A stretch of 64,000 bases of DNA from Brockia lithotrophica (GTDB lineage: Bacteria > Bacillota > Bacilli > Thermicanales > DSM-22653), in NCBI RefSeq assembly GCF_003633725.1, contig NZ_RBIJ01000001.1, positions 535,400-599,399 on the forward strand. The letters run 5' to 3'. Position 1 is the first letter of the stretch; each line of letters starts with the position of its first letter. A program made the position numbers and the translations under genes. The notes under the pieces were generated by a model. It was not told where the DNA came from, did not search any database, and saw nothing but the letters and a program-made list of their open reading frames with translations. Below are positions 1-9,353 of this stretch, piece after piece.

Positions 1-342
1 ATCACGGAGGTAAGCCCGGTGGCAAAAGTGTGCGTAGGACACATCCCCAAAGAAAAGGTTGCTTTCCACTATCTGCACCAGGTCAAAACGTGCGCCGATA
101 CGCAGGCGATACCAAAGGTAGGCCAAGGGGGCCACCAGATGGTATGTCATGAAAAGGAGGGCAAGGGGACGTGTCGGCACGGGAATCCGCACGAAGCGAA
201 TACGTTCCGGACAGGGATTTTCAAACTCAACCGCAAACACGGTGAATTCGTGTTCCTCACACAACCGTGCAAGCATACGCAAGTGACAAGAGCCAATCGG
301 ATTCGTTGGTATAATTTTATAATCGAAAATAGCGATTCTCAT
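1..342 (-). CDS. Glycosyltransferase family 4, N-terminal part (cut by window edge)
   Basis: An open frame runs from an ATG at 342 to the window edge without a stop (114 codons). The start is preceded by GAGGAG (353-358) ten bases upstream. The product starts MRIAIFDYKIIPTNPIGSC and has the Rossmann-type N-terminal acceptor domain of group 1 (GT-B) glycosyltransferases, with an early NPIGSCH loop and a later DLVQIVESNLFFGD segment. Such enzymes move a sugar from a nucleotide-sugar donor to a growing glycan on the inner membrane face. It lies downstream of two genes that make UDP-glucuronate and UDP-xylose, so a role in a xylose- or uronate-containing surface glycan is inferred. The catalytic C-terminal half lies outside the window. 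The surrounding 300-430 region is noticeably AT-rich compared with its neighbours. Confidence 0.75.
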   Translation of the reverse strand, partial: MRIAIFDYKIIPTNPIGSCHLRMLARLCEEHEFTVFAVEFENPCPERIRFVRIPVPTRPLALLFMTYHLVAPLAYLWYRLRIGARFDLVQIVESNLFFGDVSYAHFCHRAYLRD

Positions 343-433
343 ATATATACTACTCCTCAAAAAACATTGAAATTAAGAAGCATTCCATATTTAAATGCTA
401 ATTTTCTTTTTTCGTCTACGACTCCCAAGAGTA

Positions 434-1369
434 TTAAACCATAACAACTTCTCGAAAATACGCAATAGTTCTTCGAATACCCTCTTGAACTGGAACTTTC
501 GGCTCCCAAGACAGAAGCATCTTAGCAAGCCGGATATCGGGACGTCTTTGTCTGGGATCATCCTCGGGAAGCGGGCGAAAGACGATGGGCGAAGGGCTTC
601 CGGTCAGGTCCTTGATAAGTTGGGCCAGCTCATGAACGCTGTGCTCCTCGGGATTTCCGAGGTTCACAGGGAAGCTGTACTCCACGTCCATGAGGCGACG
701 GATCCCTTCGATGAGGTCGTCGACGTAGCAAAAGCTGCGCGTCTGCGAACCGTCGCCGTATACGGTGATCGGCTCGCCCCGGAGGGCCTGAACGATGAAG
801 TTGGAGACCACTCGCCCGTCCTCCGGGTCCATCCCCGGCCCGTACGTGTTGAAGATCCGCACGATGCGCACAGACAGACCCTGGGCCCTGTGGTACGCCA
901 TCGTAAGCGTCTCCGCATAGCGCTTGCTCTCATCGTAGACGGAACGCGGGCCGATCGGATTCACGTTCCCCCAATAGGTTTCCGGCTGAGGATGGACGAG
1001 GGGGTCACCGTACACCTCACTTGTAGATGCGAGGAAAAACTTTGCCCCTCTTTCCAAGGCGAGGTCGAGGAGGTGCCTCGTCCCCTCTCCGTTAATAAGG
1101 ATCGTCTCTACGGGGCGTTCCATGTAGCGGGGCGGGGACGCCGGCGAGGCGAAGTGCATCACCCAATCCAGCGGACCTTCGATGTTCAGAGGCTTGCTGG
1201 CGTCGGCTTCGATCAAGGTGAACCCCGAAAAGGATTGGAGGCGCCGGACGTTTCTCCTCTGTCCGGTGGAGAAGTTGTCCACGCCGACGACCTCGTGCCC
1301 TTCGCGTAGGAGGCGTTCGGCAAGATGGCTTCCGATAAACCCTGCGGCTCCGACCAAAAGGACTCTCAA
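434..1369 (-). CDS. UDP-glucuronate decarboxylase (UDP-xylose synthase) family SDR
   Basis: This 311-residue extended short-chain dehydrogenase has the NAD-binding GAAGFIG glycine motif at residues 8-14, a substrate loop STSEVYGDP, the catalytic Y-x-x-x-K in [11 protein letters not shown] and the [10 protein letters not shown] segment typical of the UXS/dTDP-glucose dehydratase branch. Members convert UDP-glucuronate to UDP-xylose through a 4-keto intermediate. It starts with TTG and overlaps the stop of the UDP-glucose dehydrogenase gene (TTGA overlap), so the two are translationally coupled. The preceding enzyme supplies UDP-glucuronate, which favours UXS over dTDP-glucose 4,6-dehydratase, but the split within this family cannot be settled without a tree. 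Confidence 0.85.
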   Translation of the reverse strand: MRVLLVGAAGFIGSHLAERLLREGHEVVGVDNFSTGQRRNVRRLQSFSGFTLIEADASKPLNIEGPLDWVMHFASPASPPRYMERPVETILINGEGTRHLLDLALERGAKFFLASTSEVYGDPLVHPQPETYWGNVNPIGPRSVYDESKRYAETLTMAYHRAQGLSVRIVRIFNTYGPGMDPEDGRVVSNFIVQALRGEPITVYGDGSQTRSFCYVDDLIEGIRRLMDVEYSFPVNLGNPEEHSVHELAQLIKDLTGSPSPIVFRPLPEDDPRQRRPDIRLAKMLLSWEPKVPVQEGIRRTIAYFREVVMV

Positions 1370-2772
1370 CGAAGTTCAGCCACCCTTTCGTAGGCGGGGA
1401 AATGCGCGGGAACTCCGAAGCCAATGTAGCGCAAACCCGCCTCTTGGACAACCTTACCCGGTAAGGCATTCCGTCCGTCGATGAGGACCGGGGTGCGCAT
1501 CACCCGCGCAACCTCCGTCCAATCGAGTTCCGTGAACTCCTTCCACTCCGTTACGAGGACGAGGGCATCTGCTCCCCGGGCGACGTCCAGTACGCTCTTG
1601 CGGTACTCGATGTCGAGATTCCATTCCCGTTGCGCCCGCGGGATTGCCACGGGATCGTACGCCCGGACGAACGCTCCCTTTTCCAAAAGCTCGCGGGCAA
1701 TGTCGTAGGCGGGAGCATCCCGCAGGTCGTCCGTGTTCGGCTTAAAGGAAAGTCCTAAGAGCCCTATCGTCTTTCCCTTGATGATCTTGAGTTCTCCGAG
1801 GAGTTTCTCGACAACCTTTTTCCTTTGGGCGAAGTTCACCTCGCGCGCCGCGGCGACGATGGGCATCTTGAGGCCATACTCCTCGCCTGTCGCGAGAATC
1901 GCGGCGGTATCCTTGGGAAAACAGCTTCCGCCCCAACCCACACCCGCCTGGAGGAAGCTCGTACCGATCCTCCGATCGAGTCCGATTCCCCGGGCCACGT
2001 CGCGAATGTCCGCTCCGACTTTTTCCGCCAACGCTGCAATTTCGTTGATAAAGCTGATCTTGAGGGCGAGGAAGGCGTTCGCCGCGTACTTTACGAGTTC
2101 GGCGGTAGCCGTGTCCGTTTCTACGTAAGGTACCGTCTGCACGTGCTCCGGTCGCGGCACGCTTTCGGGCGGAGAAAAGTCCTGGGCGACTAAAGGAGCG
2201 TAGAGCTTGCGGAGGATTTCCCTCGCCCGTGGATCGTCTGCGCCAACGACGATGCGGTCGGGATACAGGCTGTCGGATACCGCCGACCCTTCGCGTAAAA
2301 ACTCCGGATTGGAGGCCACGGCAAAACGGCCGTTCGCCTCTCCATGCGTCTCGGAAAAGCTTCGGCGGATGTGGGCCTCTACCCAATTTCCGCTGCCGAT
2401 GGGAACCGTAGACTTGTTGATTACGAGCGTAAAGCGTTCTGCGTTCAAATGCCGTCCGATCTCCCGCGCCGCCTCCTCGACGTACCGAAGATCGGGTCTG
2501 CCGTCGGGCAAAGAAGGCGTCCCTACGGCGATGAACACGACGTCCGCCCGAGGGATCGCCTCGCCGTAGTCGGTCGTAAAGTGCATGCGCTCTAGGTTGC
2601 GTGCGAGGAGTTCGTCGAGGTGCGGTTCGTAGAAAGGGGCTTTGCCCCGGCTCAATAGCTCAATCCGCCCAACGTCAATATCGAGACCGTACACGCGGTG
2701 TCCGATGTGGGCGAGCGTCGCCGCGGTCGTGACACCGACGTACCCCATCCCCACGATGGCAACGTCCACCAC
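1366..2772 (-). CDS. ugd: UDP-glucose 6-dehydrogenase
   Basis: A 468-residue cytosolic enzyme that oxidises UDP-glucose to UDP-glucuronate in two NAD-dependent steps. Visible features are the N-terminal Rossmann motif [14 protein letters not shown], the catalytic cysteine in [10 protein letters not shown] near residue 270, a central dimerisation helix and the C-terminal UDP-binding domain ([15 protein letters not shown]). The length is close to the family norm (about 440-470). The GTG start at 2772 is preceded by GGAGG at a good distance. It is first in a two-gene overlap with the UDP-xylose synthase and feeds it. It could serve capsule, teichuronic acid or S-layer glycan synthesis. Confidence 0.93.
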   Translation of the reverse strand: MVDVAIVGMGYVGVTTAATLAHIGHRVYGLDIDVGRIELLSRGKAPFYEPHLDELLARNLERMHFTTDYGEAIPRADVVFIAVGTPSLPDGRPDLRYVEEAAREIGRHLNAERFTLVINKSTVPIGSGNWVEAHIRRSFSETHGEANGRFAVASNPEFLREGSAVSDSLYPDRIVVGADDPRAREILRKLYAPLVAQDFSPPESVPRPEHVQTVPYVETDTATAELVKYAANAFLALKISFINEIAALAEKVGADIRDVARGIGLDRRIGTSFLQAGVGWGGSCFPKDTAAILATGEEYGLKMPIVAAAREVNFAQRKKVVEKLLGELKIIKGKTIGLLGLSFKPNTDDLRDAPAYDIARELLEKGAFVRAYDPVAIPRAQREWNLDIEYRKSVLDVARGADALVLVTEWKEFTELDWTEVARVMRTPVLIDGRNALPGKVVQEAGLRYIGFGVPAHFPAYERVAELR

Positions 2773-3165
2773 GCTTACCTCCGATCCAGAAAATCTCCCC
2801 GGGTATCTGGCACAGCGAGTATGACAATACGCACGTGTCCCATTTTACTTCCTAGCTCCCTCCGTGTAAAGGGGCGCGCGCCGCACTCTTTATGAAAAAT
2901 ATGTAAATATGAAAGAATTCTCGATAACTTTCGACGTAGTTCGTTTTCCCGTAGGGCGGGGCGCACGTATCGTTCCCCACCCTTTCGGGGAAAGGTGCTC
3001 CTCGGGAAATCTTGGGTGTAGGTCTACATTACCTTAGTTTCTCCCGAAATCACAAGGGTCCGTATTCCTACTTTTTCGCCAAGCCGCCAGAGCGCCGATC
3101 GGTGCGCGGAGAAAGAGGTTTCTCTGGGTTTCCGTGCGTCCTCACTGCGGATGGAATTTCGTACG
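2773..3165. other. Intergenic region without a recognisable gene
   Basis: About 390 bases between ugd and the methyltransferase gene. It is moderately AT-rich around 2890-2940. The start signals of ugd lie at its lower end. No open frame with a ribosome binding site, no RNA gene and no clear terminator hairpin was seen. Confidence 0.4.
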
Positions 3166-3858
3166 TCACCGCTTGCGCAAGATTCCCAGATAGTGTCCCT
3201 TGAGCGGACGAATGCGTGCCAAATACGGGTACAAGGCGGGGAAGTGGCGGGCGACCGGCGGAATCAAGGTTGCGGGCCGAAGGTCTGCATGCGCCTCAGG
3301 AAAAAGCTCCCGGATCTTGGAACGCGTTATGGGACGTACCTTCCGGTTGAACGGATTCGGATAGCGGAGGTCGTACCAAACCACTGCACCGCCGGAGGCA
3401 AGAACGTGCCAGATCTTCCGGGCGACGGCATGGGCGAGTCGGTCGTCGAAGATCGAGCTGAACACGGTAAAAACGAAAACGAGGTCGAAACTTTCCGGCG
3501 GAAAAGGAGCTTCTGCGGCATTGCCCACGTAAAAGGCGATGTCGGGGTGGCGCTTGCGCGCTTGCGCAATACGTTCGGGAAGGAGGTCGATGCCCACGAG
3601 GTTTTCCGGTCGGGCACCCCACTCAGCCACGCGGGCGAGGGTAGTTCCCGTTCCGCAGCCAACGTCCAAAATGCGAAATGGGGTAAGCGGCCAAAATCCG
3701 TGTTCGCGTAACATCTGCCTGAGGAGGCTTTCTCGTTCTTCCACGATAGCGCGATTCCCGGGATTGTCCAAAGACCACTTTCCCGCGTACGTCAGATCGC
3801 GGGCGTACTCTTCATACGCCAGGCGTATCCTTCGCGCTTCGCGCTCAAAAGGGTCCAC
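3166..3858 (-). CDS. Class I SAM-dependent methyltransferase
   Basis: A 230-residue soluble protein with the class I methyltransferase fold: motif I ILDVGCGTGTTLARV, an acidic residue after strand 2 (VGIDLLPERI), the post-I motif NAAEAPFPPESFDLVFVF and a motif III-like segment near GGAVVWYDL. It would transfer a methyl group from S-adenosylmethionine, but the acceptor cannot be read from sequence. It starts with GTG behind GGGAGG. It sits between polysaccharide genes and the LCP ligase on the same strand, so methylation of a surface glycan or lipid precursor is a reasonable guess only. Confidence 0.75.
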   Translation of the reverse strand: MDPFEREARRIRLAYEEYARDLTYAGKWSLDNPGNRAIVEERESLLRQMLREHGFWPLTPFRILDVGCGTGTTLARVAEWGARPENLVGIDLLPERIAQARKRHPDIAFYVGNAAEAPFPPESFDLVFVFTVFSSIFDDRLAHAVARKIWHVLASGGAVVWYDLRYPNPFNRKVRPITRSKIRELFPEAHADLRPATLIPPVARHFPALYPYLARIRPLKGHYLGILRKR

Positions 3859-4136
3859 GAGACCGAGCCTCCCGAGAGGGATAAGGTGAAGTATGGGAGG
3901 GAGATAAGCGGAAAATTACCAATACGGATCTCAGACACCATTTTAGGCACCGCGCACGTCCGTGTCCAGCGAAACACGTCGCATATACCAGGATGGGATG
4001 AAACGCATTCCCCTAAACGCCCAAACGCCTTCCGGCCGGCTCGGCAAGTTTTCCCCGGAAAAGGCCGCATTTCGTGCCCCGAACGTATCGGCTGTCTCGA
4101 ATCTCCGACCCGACGGGCCCAACGTGTTCGCGGGGT
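3859..4136. other. Intergenic region, nothing recognised
   Basis: The gap between the methyltransferase start and the LCP-gene terminator holds the GGGAGG ribosome binding site of the methyltransferase. No convincing promoter hexamers, RNA gene or open frame was seen. Confidence 0.3.
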
Positions 4137-4171
4137 AAAAAAACCGCCCCTCGCGTCGTACCGAGGGGCGG
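4137..4171 (-). terminator. Rho-independent terminator of the LCP gene
   Basis: A 10-base perfect stem (CCGCCCCTCG with CGAGGGGCGG, 8-base loop) is followed on the minus strand by seven T residues. It lies ten bases past the stop codon of the LCP gene. Confidence 0.9.
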
Positions 4172-4180
4172 CTACCGACC

Positions 4181-5170
4181 TTAGGGAGTTTTCGTCCGAG
4201 GTGTACCGTCGGCTTGTGCGGGAGCGGAAATTCCCAGGTGCTCGCGTAAGGTCGCGGTCACGCGCTCATAGCTTTCAGGCTTCACCTTTTGGTAGGAAAT
4301 GCCGTTCAGCCAAAGGGGTTCAAGGTCGAAGGCGAGTTCGTGGATGTTGTCCATGCAGCTCCGGTAATCCCGGATGAGGCGCTGCATGTCCTCGTACGTG
4401 AGGTTTGTCTTCATGTTTTTCCCGACGATGTTCAAGAACTGGTCGAGCTTGAGGATCATCTCGGGGCGGGAAGCCTTCTGCAGGATCGCCTGCAAGACCT
4501 GGCGCTCCCGCGCGTTTCGACCGATGTCTCCCTCGGGATCCCAGTAGCGCATGCGGATGTACCCGAGCGCCATCGCACCGTTTTCCAGTCGGATGGGCCC
4601 CTTGCGATACACGAAACCGGGTTTGTAGTACCCCGGATCCGTCCACTCCACCGGATTGTCCACCGTGATCCCGCCGATGAGGTCGACGAGATCGGCAAAT
4701 CCTTGAAAGTTGATCGCGATGTAGTAGTCGACGGGCAGGCCTAAAAAGTTCTCCACCGTTTCCACGGAGCCGGTAGGCCCGCCGTAAGCGTAGGCGTGGT
4801 TGATCTTGTCGAGCGTCCCGCTCCTCTTCCCCACGCCCTTCAGGGGAATTCGAATGTCGCGCTGGATGGAGAGGATGTACATCGACTTTTCTTGGGGGTT
4901 CAAGGTCACGTAGAGCATGGCGTCGCTTCGACCGGAATCCCCTTCTTCCGGCCGTTCGTCGACGCCGAGGAGGAGGAGGGAAACCGGCTTGAGCTGGCGC
5001 AGATCGACCTTATCCTCGCGCTTCGGCGGTTCCGTGCGCTTTACCTCTTCGTAAATCGAATCGGCGGTCACGGCGGCTTTGTGGAAGAGATAGGCGGCGT
5101 ATGCGATTGCCCCCACGAGAAGGATTGCCACCGCCGACCCACCGAAAAATAACGCCCGCTTCCACCGCAT
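4181..5170 (-). CDS. LCP (LytR-CpsA-Psr) family cell-wall polymer ligase
   Basis: A membrane-anchored enzyme that moves teichoic acid-like or capsular polymers from the lipid carrier to peptidoglycan. After a short basic N-terminus there is one transmembrane segment (about residues 7-30), then an extracytoplasmic LCP domain with the pyrophosphate-binding arginine in LSIQRDIRIPL, the KINHAYAYGG segment, GGITVDNP and the arginine-rich R-x-R-x(6)-D motif (MRYWDPEGDIGRNARERQ). The frame stays open upstream to 5266, but the ATG at 5170 has GGGAGGGAGAG before it and gives the usual short cytoplasmic tail, so 329 residues is preferred. The context of UDP-sugar enzymes and a glycosyltransferase suggests it attaches that glycan to the wall. 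Confidence 0.88.
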   Translation of the reverse strand: MRWKRALFFGGSAVAILLVGAIAYAAYLFHKAAVTADSIYEEVKRTEPPKREDKVDLRQLKPVSLLLLGVDERPEEGDSGRSDAMLYVTLNPQEKSMYILSIQRDIRIPLKGVGKRSGTLDKINHAYAYGGPTGSVETVENFLGLPVDYYIAINFQGFADLVDLIGGITVDNPVEWTDPGYYKPGFVYRKGPIRLENGAMALGYIRMRYWDPEGDIGRNARERQVLQAILQKASRPEMILKLDQFLNIVGKNMKTNLTYEDMQRLIRDYRSCMDNIHELAFDLEPLWLNGISYQKVKPESYERVTATLREHLGISAPAQADGTPRTKTP

Positions 5171-5431
5171 GGACTGCTCTCCCTCCCGTAGCTGAACTGC
5201 ACTCCGTTCCCCGACGCGCAACCAGCGGCACACCGGGAAAGTCTGGTGTCTTGTAAGGAAAAACACGCACGGAAATTTCTAAAGGCATTTTCTAGAAGAC
5301 GAACGTGTCATCTTTTCCCATGACCCCCGGACATGCACCTTTTAAGTCTAACCGCAAGACGGAAAAGGAGCAAGTAGGAAAGGCGTACCCTTTTTCCAAC
5401 CCGCACCAAAAGGCGATCCGAAGGGAACGGT

Positions 5432-6352
5432 CTACGCCGCATACGTAGTGTCTCGCCCTCGTCCCGTATGCACGTCTTGCCCCGAAGAAGCTCGCCGAAA
5501 GCGACGTCGGGCGAGTACTCCGTGGCGAGGGGCAAAGAGCACGGCGGCGGCAAAACAGGCGCCCTCTACAACACTCATCATTCCCGAAAGGGAAACGTCC
5601 CAAAGAGACGCCAAGAGGTAGCCAAGAATTCCCCCGACGGCCCCCAACACCACGCTTCCGACAAGGACCCCTTCTAGTCGATCGAAGAGAAGGTGCGCCG
5701 TGGCGGGCGGCACGACGAGCATGGCAACGGTGAGGATTGCGCCCACGGCGTCGAAGGCGACGACGATCGTGAGGGATAAAAGCAGCATGTACGCGTAGTG
5801 GAGGGCGCTCACGGGGATTCCGCTCAGGCGCGCAAACGTGGGATCGAAGCTGAGAACCCGAAGTTCTTTAAAAAAGGCGAGTACGAAGAGGAGATCGGCG
5901 AGGAAAACGCCGCCCATCGTCCACACGGCCTTGGGGCCGAGGTCTACGTCCCGCCAAAAGAGGCGATCCCAGGGGACGTAGGCGATCTCGCCAAAGAGGA
6001 CGTGCTGAAGGTCGATGTGCACGGACTTGGCAAAGTGCGAAACGAGGACCACTCCGAGGGCGAAAAGCGTCGTAAAGGTTACGCCGATGGCCGCGTCGCC
6101 CGCGACGCCGCCGGATTCCAAAAGGCGGATGAGAAGCACCGTAAGAATCCCCGCCAGAGCGGCGCCGAGGAGCATTTCGACGTTGCCCATGCTCTTCGTA
6201 AGGAGGAAGGCGGCGATCACCCCGAGGAGAACCGTGTGGCTGATCGCATCTCCCACCATGCTCAGACGGCGAAGGACGAGAAAGGTACCCATAAGACCCG
6301 AAGCGGCAGCCACCAAGACGGCGGCCAAAGTAACCCAAAGGGCGTCGGCCAA
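5432..6352 (-). CDS. mntD: Metal ABC transporter permease (MntD/ZnuB family)
   Basis: A 306-residue polytopic membrane protein of the ABC-3 family that imports manganese, zinc or iron. It opens with LGTFLVLRRLSMVGDAISHTVLLGV, the conserved N-terminal signature in which GDAISH contacts the ATPase, and shows eight to nine hydrophobic segments. The TTG start at 6352 has a strong GGAGGAGGTGA upstream. It is last in a four-gene operon (binding protein, ATPase, two permeases), the mntABCD/sitABCD arrangement. The polar C-terminal tail (last 25 residues, RRFRRASSGQ) is a cytoplasmic extension. The metal is inferred from the binding-protein family rather than seen. Confidence 0.87.
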   Translation of the reverse strand: MADALWVTLAAVLVAAASGLMGTFLVLRRLSMVGDAISHTVLLGVIAAFLLTKSMGNVEMLLGAALAGILTVLLIRLLESGGVAGDAAIGVTFTTLFALGVVLVSHFAKSVHIDLQHVLFGEIAYVPWDRLFWRDVDLGPKAVWTMGGVFLADLLFVLAFFKELRVLSFDPTFARLSGIPVSALHYAYMLLLSLTIVVAFDAVGAILTVAMLVVPPATAHLLFDRLEGVLVGSVVLGAVGGILGYLLASLWDVSLSGMMSVVEGACFAAAVLFAPRHGVLARRRFRRASSGQDVHTGRGRDTTYAA

Positions 6353-6410
6353 GAAATGTCACCTCCTCCTCCGGAAGCCGCGCGCAGCTCGGGTGAAACC
6401 CTATACGGGA

Positions 6411-7342
6411 TCACGAGACGAAACCCCCGGTTTTGTCGGGTTGTGCCGCAAACGCGTACCGCCTGCGAAGGGCGCGGGAGACGAGCCCGCGTTTGGGCGC
6501 AAAGAACCAGGCGAGGACGAACCACGCGGAAGCGGTGAGGACGACGAGCGGTCCCGTGGGAAATCGGGGGTACAGCGTGCTGAGGAGGGTTCCGACGACT
6601 CCCGAAAGGCCGCCGATGCCTCCAGCGAGGAGGACCATCGCTTCGAGCCGATCGACGAGGAGGCGGGCCGTAAGGGGCGGTGTGATGAGGAGCGCGGACA
6701 TGAGCACGACGCCGACCGCCTCGAGGCCTACGGCGACGGCGAGGGTGAGGAGGAAGGTAAAGGCGAAGTCCATCGCCCGCACGGGATAGCCGAGGGTGCG
6801 CGCGTAGAGGGGGTCAAAAGCCCATAACTTCCAGGCGGGAAAAGGAACGAAGATCGCAAAGACGAGGAACAGGGCCACCGCGCCCATCACCTGCACGTCG
6901 CGCCCCACGAGGGATGCGGCTTGCCCAAAGAGAAAGGAATCCAGACCGCTCTGTCCGCCGGATTGGGTCTTGGCGACGAGGGTGAGAAACACCGTCCCCA
7001 ACCCGAAAAAGGTCGTAAGCACGATGGCCAGGGCCGTTTCCGGCTTAACACGCGTCCAGCGGGGAATCCGTACAGAAAGGTACGCCGCAACCCCGCGGTG
7101 ATCGACGCGCCCAAAAGAATGGCAATCGGCTCTTTCCGCAGGAAGATCAGATAGGCGAGGGCGACGCCGGGAAGGGCGGCGTGGGACATCGCGTCTCCCA
7201 AAAGCGACTGCCGCCTGAGGAGGGCGAAGGATCCGACGATGCCCGTGGCAAATCCGAGGAAAAACGTACCCCCCACCACCCAGCGCACGTTGGGATCGGC
7301 AAAGAGGGAGAGCGCGTAGGCTACGAGGTGCACGGGCCTCAC
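6411..7342 (-). pseudogene. mntC: Metal ABC transporter permease (MntC), broken by a frameshift
   Basis: Two frames together encode one ABC-3 permease. The first runs from the GTG at 7342 to about 7095 (GGTFFLGFATGIVGS, RRQSLLGDAMSHAALPGVAL). The rest is in another frame, starting near GVAAYLSVRIPR and running to the stop at 6411 (LTTFFGLGTVFLTL, ALLITPPLTARLL). The switch point is the four-base run CCCC at 7091-7094. One extra base there would restore a continuous protein of about 310 residues. Either this is a real loss-of-function mutation or, more likely in a GC homopolymer, an assembly error. The start overlaps the ATPase stop (GTGA), and the downstream permease gene is intact, so the operon otherwise looks functional. 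Confidence 0.82.
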
Positions 7343-8193
7343 CTCCCTTCCGCCGAAACGTGGGAAATCGCCGCATCAAACGGAGTCTCTGTGGGCACAG
7401 GGGGCATCTCGGAGGAAGGAAGGGAAAGCCGCTCGCCTTCCTTCCTTAAAGCCGCGGAGGATCCTTCGACCAAAAGGAGCCGTCCGCCGTACGCCTCGGC
7501 CAGATGCTCCGGCGTAAAGGCCACATCCATCGGACCTGCCGCGATCACGCGCCGGTTCAAGAGCACGACCCATTCGAAGTACTCCCGCACCGTCTGCAGG
7601 TCGTGGTGCACGACGAGAATCGTCTTTCCGTCCCGACGAAGTTCGCGAAGCACGTCGAGGATGGCCCGCTCCGAGGCGGCGTCCACGCCGGCAAAGGGTT
7701 CGTCGAGGAGGTAGAGGTCCGCCTCTTGGGCGAGGGCGCGCGCGAGAAAGACGCGCTGGCGCTGGCCTCCAGAAAGTTCGCCGATTTGTCGGCGGCGGTA
7801 TTCCGCCATACCCACGCGTTCGAGGGCGGACTCGGCTGCCGCATAGTCTTCCTTGCCCGGACGGCGGAAAAGGCCGAGCCGGCCGTACCGCCCCATGAGG
7901 ACTACGTCCCACACCGTGACGGGAAAGTCCCAGTCCACCTCTTCCCGTTGGGGGACGTAGGCCACGCGTCGGCGCGCCGCCCGGTACGGTTCTCCAAAGA
8001 CGTATACTTCTCCCGATACCCGGGGGACGAGTTCGAGAACCGCCTTGAAAAGCGTGGACTTCCCCGCGCCGTTGGGTCCCACGATTCCCGCGAGTACCCC
8101 CTGCGGGATTTCAAAGGTGACGTCCTCCAAGGCGACGTGTCCGGGATACGCTACGGCGAGTTTGCGAACGGATAGGGCCGGCGTCGGAACCAC
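7339..8193 (-). CDS. mntB: Metal ABC transporter ATP-binding protein (MntB/ZnuC type)
   Basis: A 284-residue ATPase subunit. Walker A is GPNGAGKST, the ABC signature is LSGGQRQR and Walker B is LYLLDEPFAGVD, followed by the switch histidine in LVVHHDL. It powers uptake through the paired ABC-3 permeases. The frame is open up to a GTG at 8202, but that codon touches GAGGAG with no spacer, while the GTG at 8193 has the same site at a normal distance, so 8193 is chosen. It lies 13 bases after the binding-protein gene and overlaps the start of the next permease. The C-terminal 60 residues beyond the ATPase core are low in recognisable motifs. Confidence 0.92.
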   Translation of the reverse strand: MVPTPALSVRKLAVAYPGHVALEDVTFEIPQGVLAGIVGPNGAGKSTLFKAVLELVPRVSGEVYVFGEPYRAARRRVAYVPQREEVDWDFPVTVWDVVLMGRYGRLGLFRRPGKEDYAAAESALERVGMAEYRRRQIGELSGGQRQRVFLARALAQEADLYLLDEPFAGVDAASERAILDVLRELRRDGKTILVVHHDLQTVREYFEWVVLLNRRVIAAGPMDVAFTPEHLAEAYGGRLLLVEGSSAALRKEGERLSLPSSEMPPVPTETPFDAAISHVSAEGR

Positions 8194-8206
8194 CTCTCCC
8201 ACCTCC

Positions 8207-9190
8207 TCACTTCAGCGCCTCGACGATCGTGTCCACGTTGTAGCGAAACATTCCGATGTAGGTCCCCGCCGGAGTTCCGGGTTCGCCGAGGGCATCCGAG
8301 TACAGTTCGCCGCCGATCTTCACCTCGTGCCCGCGCCGTCTCGCGCCTTCGACGACCGCTTCGATGAAGCGGCGGGGAACGCTCGACTCGACGAAGATCG
8401 CTTTGATCTTGCGCTCGACGATGAAGTCCACGAGCTCCTGAATGTCCTTGAGGCCATACTCGGTGTCCGTGCTAATCCCCTGAAGTCCTCGGACTTCCAC
8501 GCCGTAGGCGCGGCCGAAGTACCCGAAGGCGTCGTGGGCGGTGACCAGTACGCGTTGCCCTTCGGGAATCTCCGCAATTCGGGCCCGGATGTACGCATCG
8601 AGCTCGTCGAGTTCCTTGAGGTACCGTTCGGTGTTGGCGCGGTAGGCTTCGCAGTGTGCAGGATCGACCTCGCACAAACCGTCGCGCACGCGTTCGGCGG
8701 CCTTTTTCCACAGGCGGACGTCGAACCAGATGTGCGGATCGTAGTGGCCTTCGAATTCCTCGGGCTCGCGCAGTTGGTCTTCGGGGATGTATTCGCTCAC
8801 GGCAAACGTGGGTTTTTGCCGGGACATGCGGACGAAGATGTCGCCCATCTTGCCCTCGAGGTTGAGCCCGTTGTAAAAGATCACGTCCGCTTCCTTGAGC
8901 TTGTTCATGTCGCCCTGTGTGGCCTTGTACAGGTGCGGGTCTACACCGGGGCCCATGAGCCCGGTGACCTCTACGAATTCTCCTCCGATTTGCTGCACCA
9001 GGTCCGTGATCATCGTTGTCGTCGTGGTGACGCGCACCTTAGACGAAGGGTCCCGATCGGACCGAACGTCTGCGGATTTCTGCGAGCCCCCCTTTTCCCC
9101 GCAGGCGGAAAGGAACACCAACCCGATGAGGGCCAACGCAAATAGACCGATTCTCAAAAACTCGGCAAGGCGTTTCTTGGGACGCACCAC
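8207..9190 (-). CDS. mntA: Metal-binding lipoprotein of the Mn/Zn ABC importer
   Basis: A 327-residue cluster A-I (TroA-like) solute-binding protein. The signal peptide ends in the lipobox LSAC, so it is anchored outside the membrane. Metal-ligand positions of the family are visible: histidine in GPGVDPHLYKAT, histidine in HYDPHIWFDV, the acidic residue around ISTDTEYGLKD and aspartate in GELYSDALG. The wording of these motifs is closer to MntA/SitA/TroA (manganese or zinc) than to ZnuA, which usually has a His-rich loop that is absent here. The GTG start has AAAGGAGG six bases upstream. It is first in the operon, and operator-like palindromes lie upstream. Confidence 0.9.
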   Translation of the reverse strand: MVRPKKRLAEFLRIGLFALALIGLVFLSACGEKGGSQKSADVRSDRDPSSKVRVTTTTTMITDLVQQIGGEFVEVTGLMGPGVDPHLYKATQGDMNKLKEADVIFYNGLNLEGKMGDIFVRMSRQKPTFAVSEYIPEDQLREPEEFEGHYDPHIWFDVRLWKKAAERVRDGLCEVDPAHCEAYRANTERYLKELDELDAYIRARIAEIPEGQRVLVTAHDAFGYFGRAYGVEVRGLQGISTDTEYGLKDIQELVDFIVERKIKAIFVESSVPRRFIEAVVEGARRRGHEVKIGGELYSDALGEPGTPAGTYIGMFRYNVDTIVEALK

Positions 9191-9314
9191 CCTTACCTCC
9201 TTTCCCGATGCCTTAAGGACGCGCAGGTCTGCGGGCGTTTCCCAGACTTCGCCACGCGCGCGGTGTCTCCGAACCGTACGGCCGCGGGAAGCCGAGATGA
9301 ATTTCTTTGGGCTA

Positions 9315-9353
9315 ATTCTATTTGTTTAGGAGAACAAAGTTTACCTAGGGAAA
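9315..9353 (-). promoter_or_regulatory. Candidate promoter and metal-repressor operator of mntABCD
   Basis: Two palindromes lie side by side: TTTGTT-N6-AACAAA at 9321-9338, and TTTACCTAGGGAAA at 9340-9353 with one mismatched pair. On the minus strand TAGAAT (9315-9320) could be a -10 box with a weak TAAACT -35 (9338-9343). The position between promoter elements fits a DtxR/MntR-type manganese repressor, whose sites are often palindromes with TAGG/CCTA cores. No such regulator gene is in the window, so this is inference. Confidence 0.5.

Noticed and set aside
19-444. Plus-strand 141-residue open frame at the left edge
   Set aside because: It is antisense to the glycosyltransferase start, has no ribosome site and no domain.
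6411-7379. Single 322-residue permease without frameshift
   Set aside because: Its first 105 residues are Arg-rich and lack the GDAMSH signature, which is found in the other frame. The gene needs a frame change near 7091.
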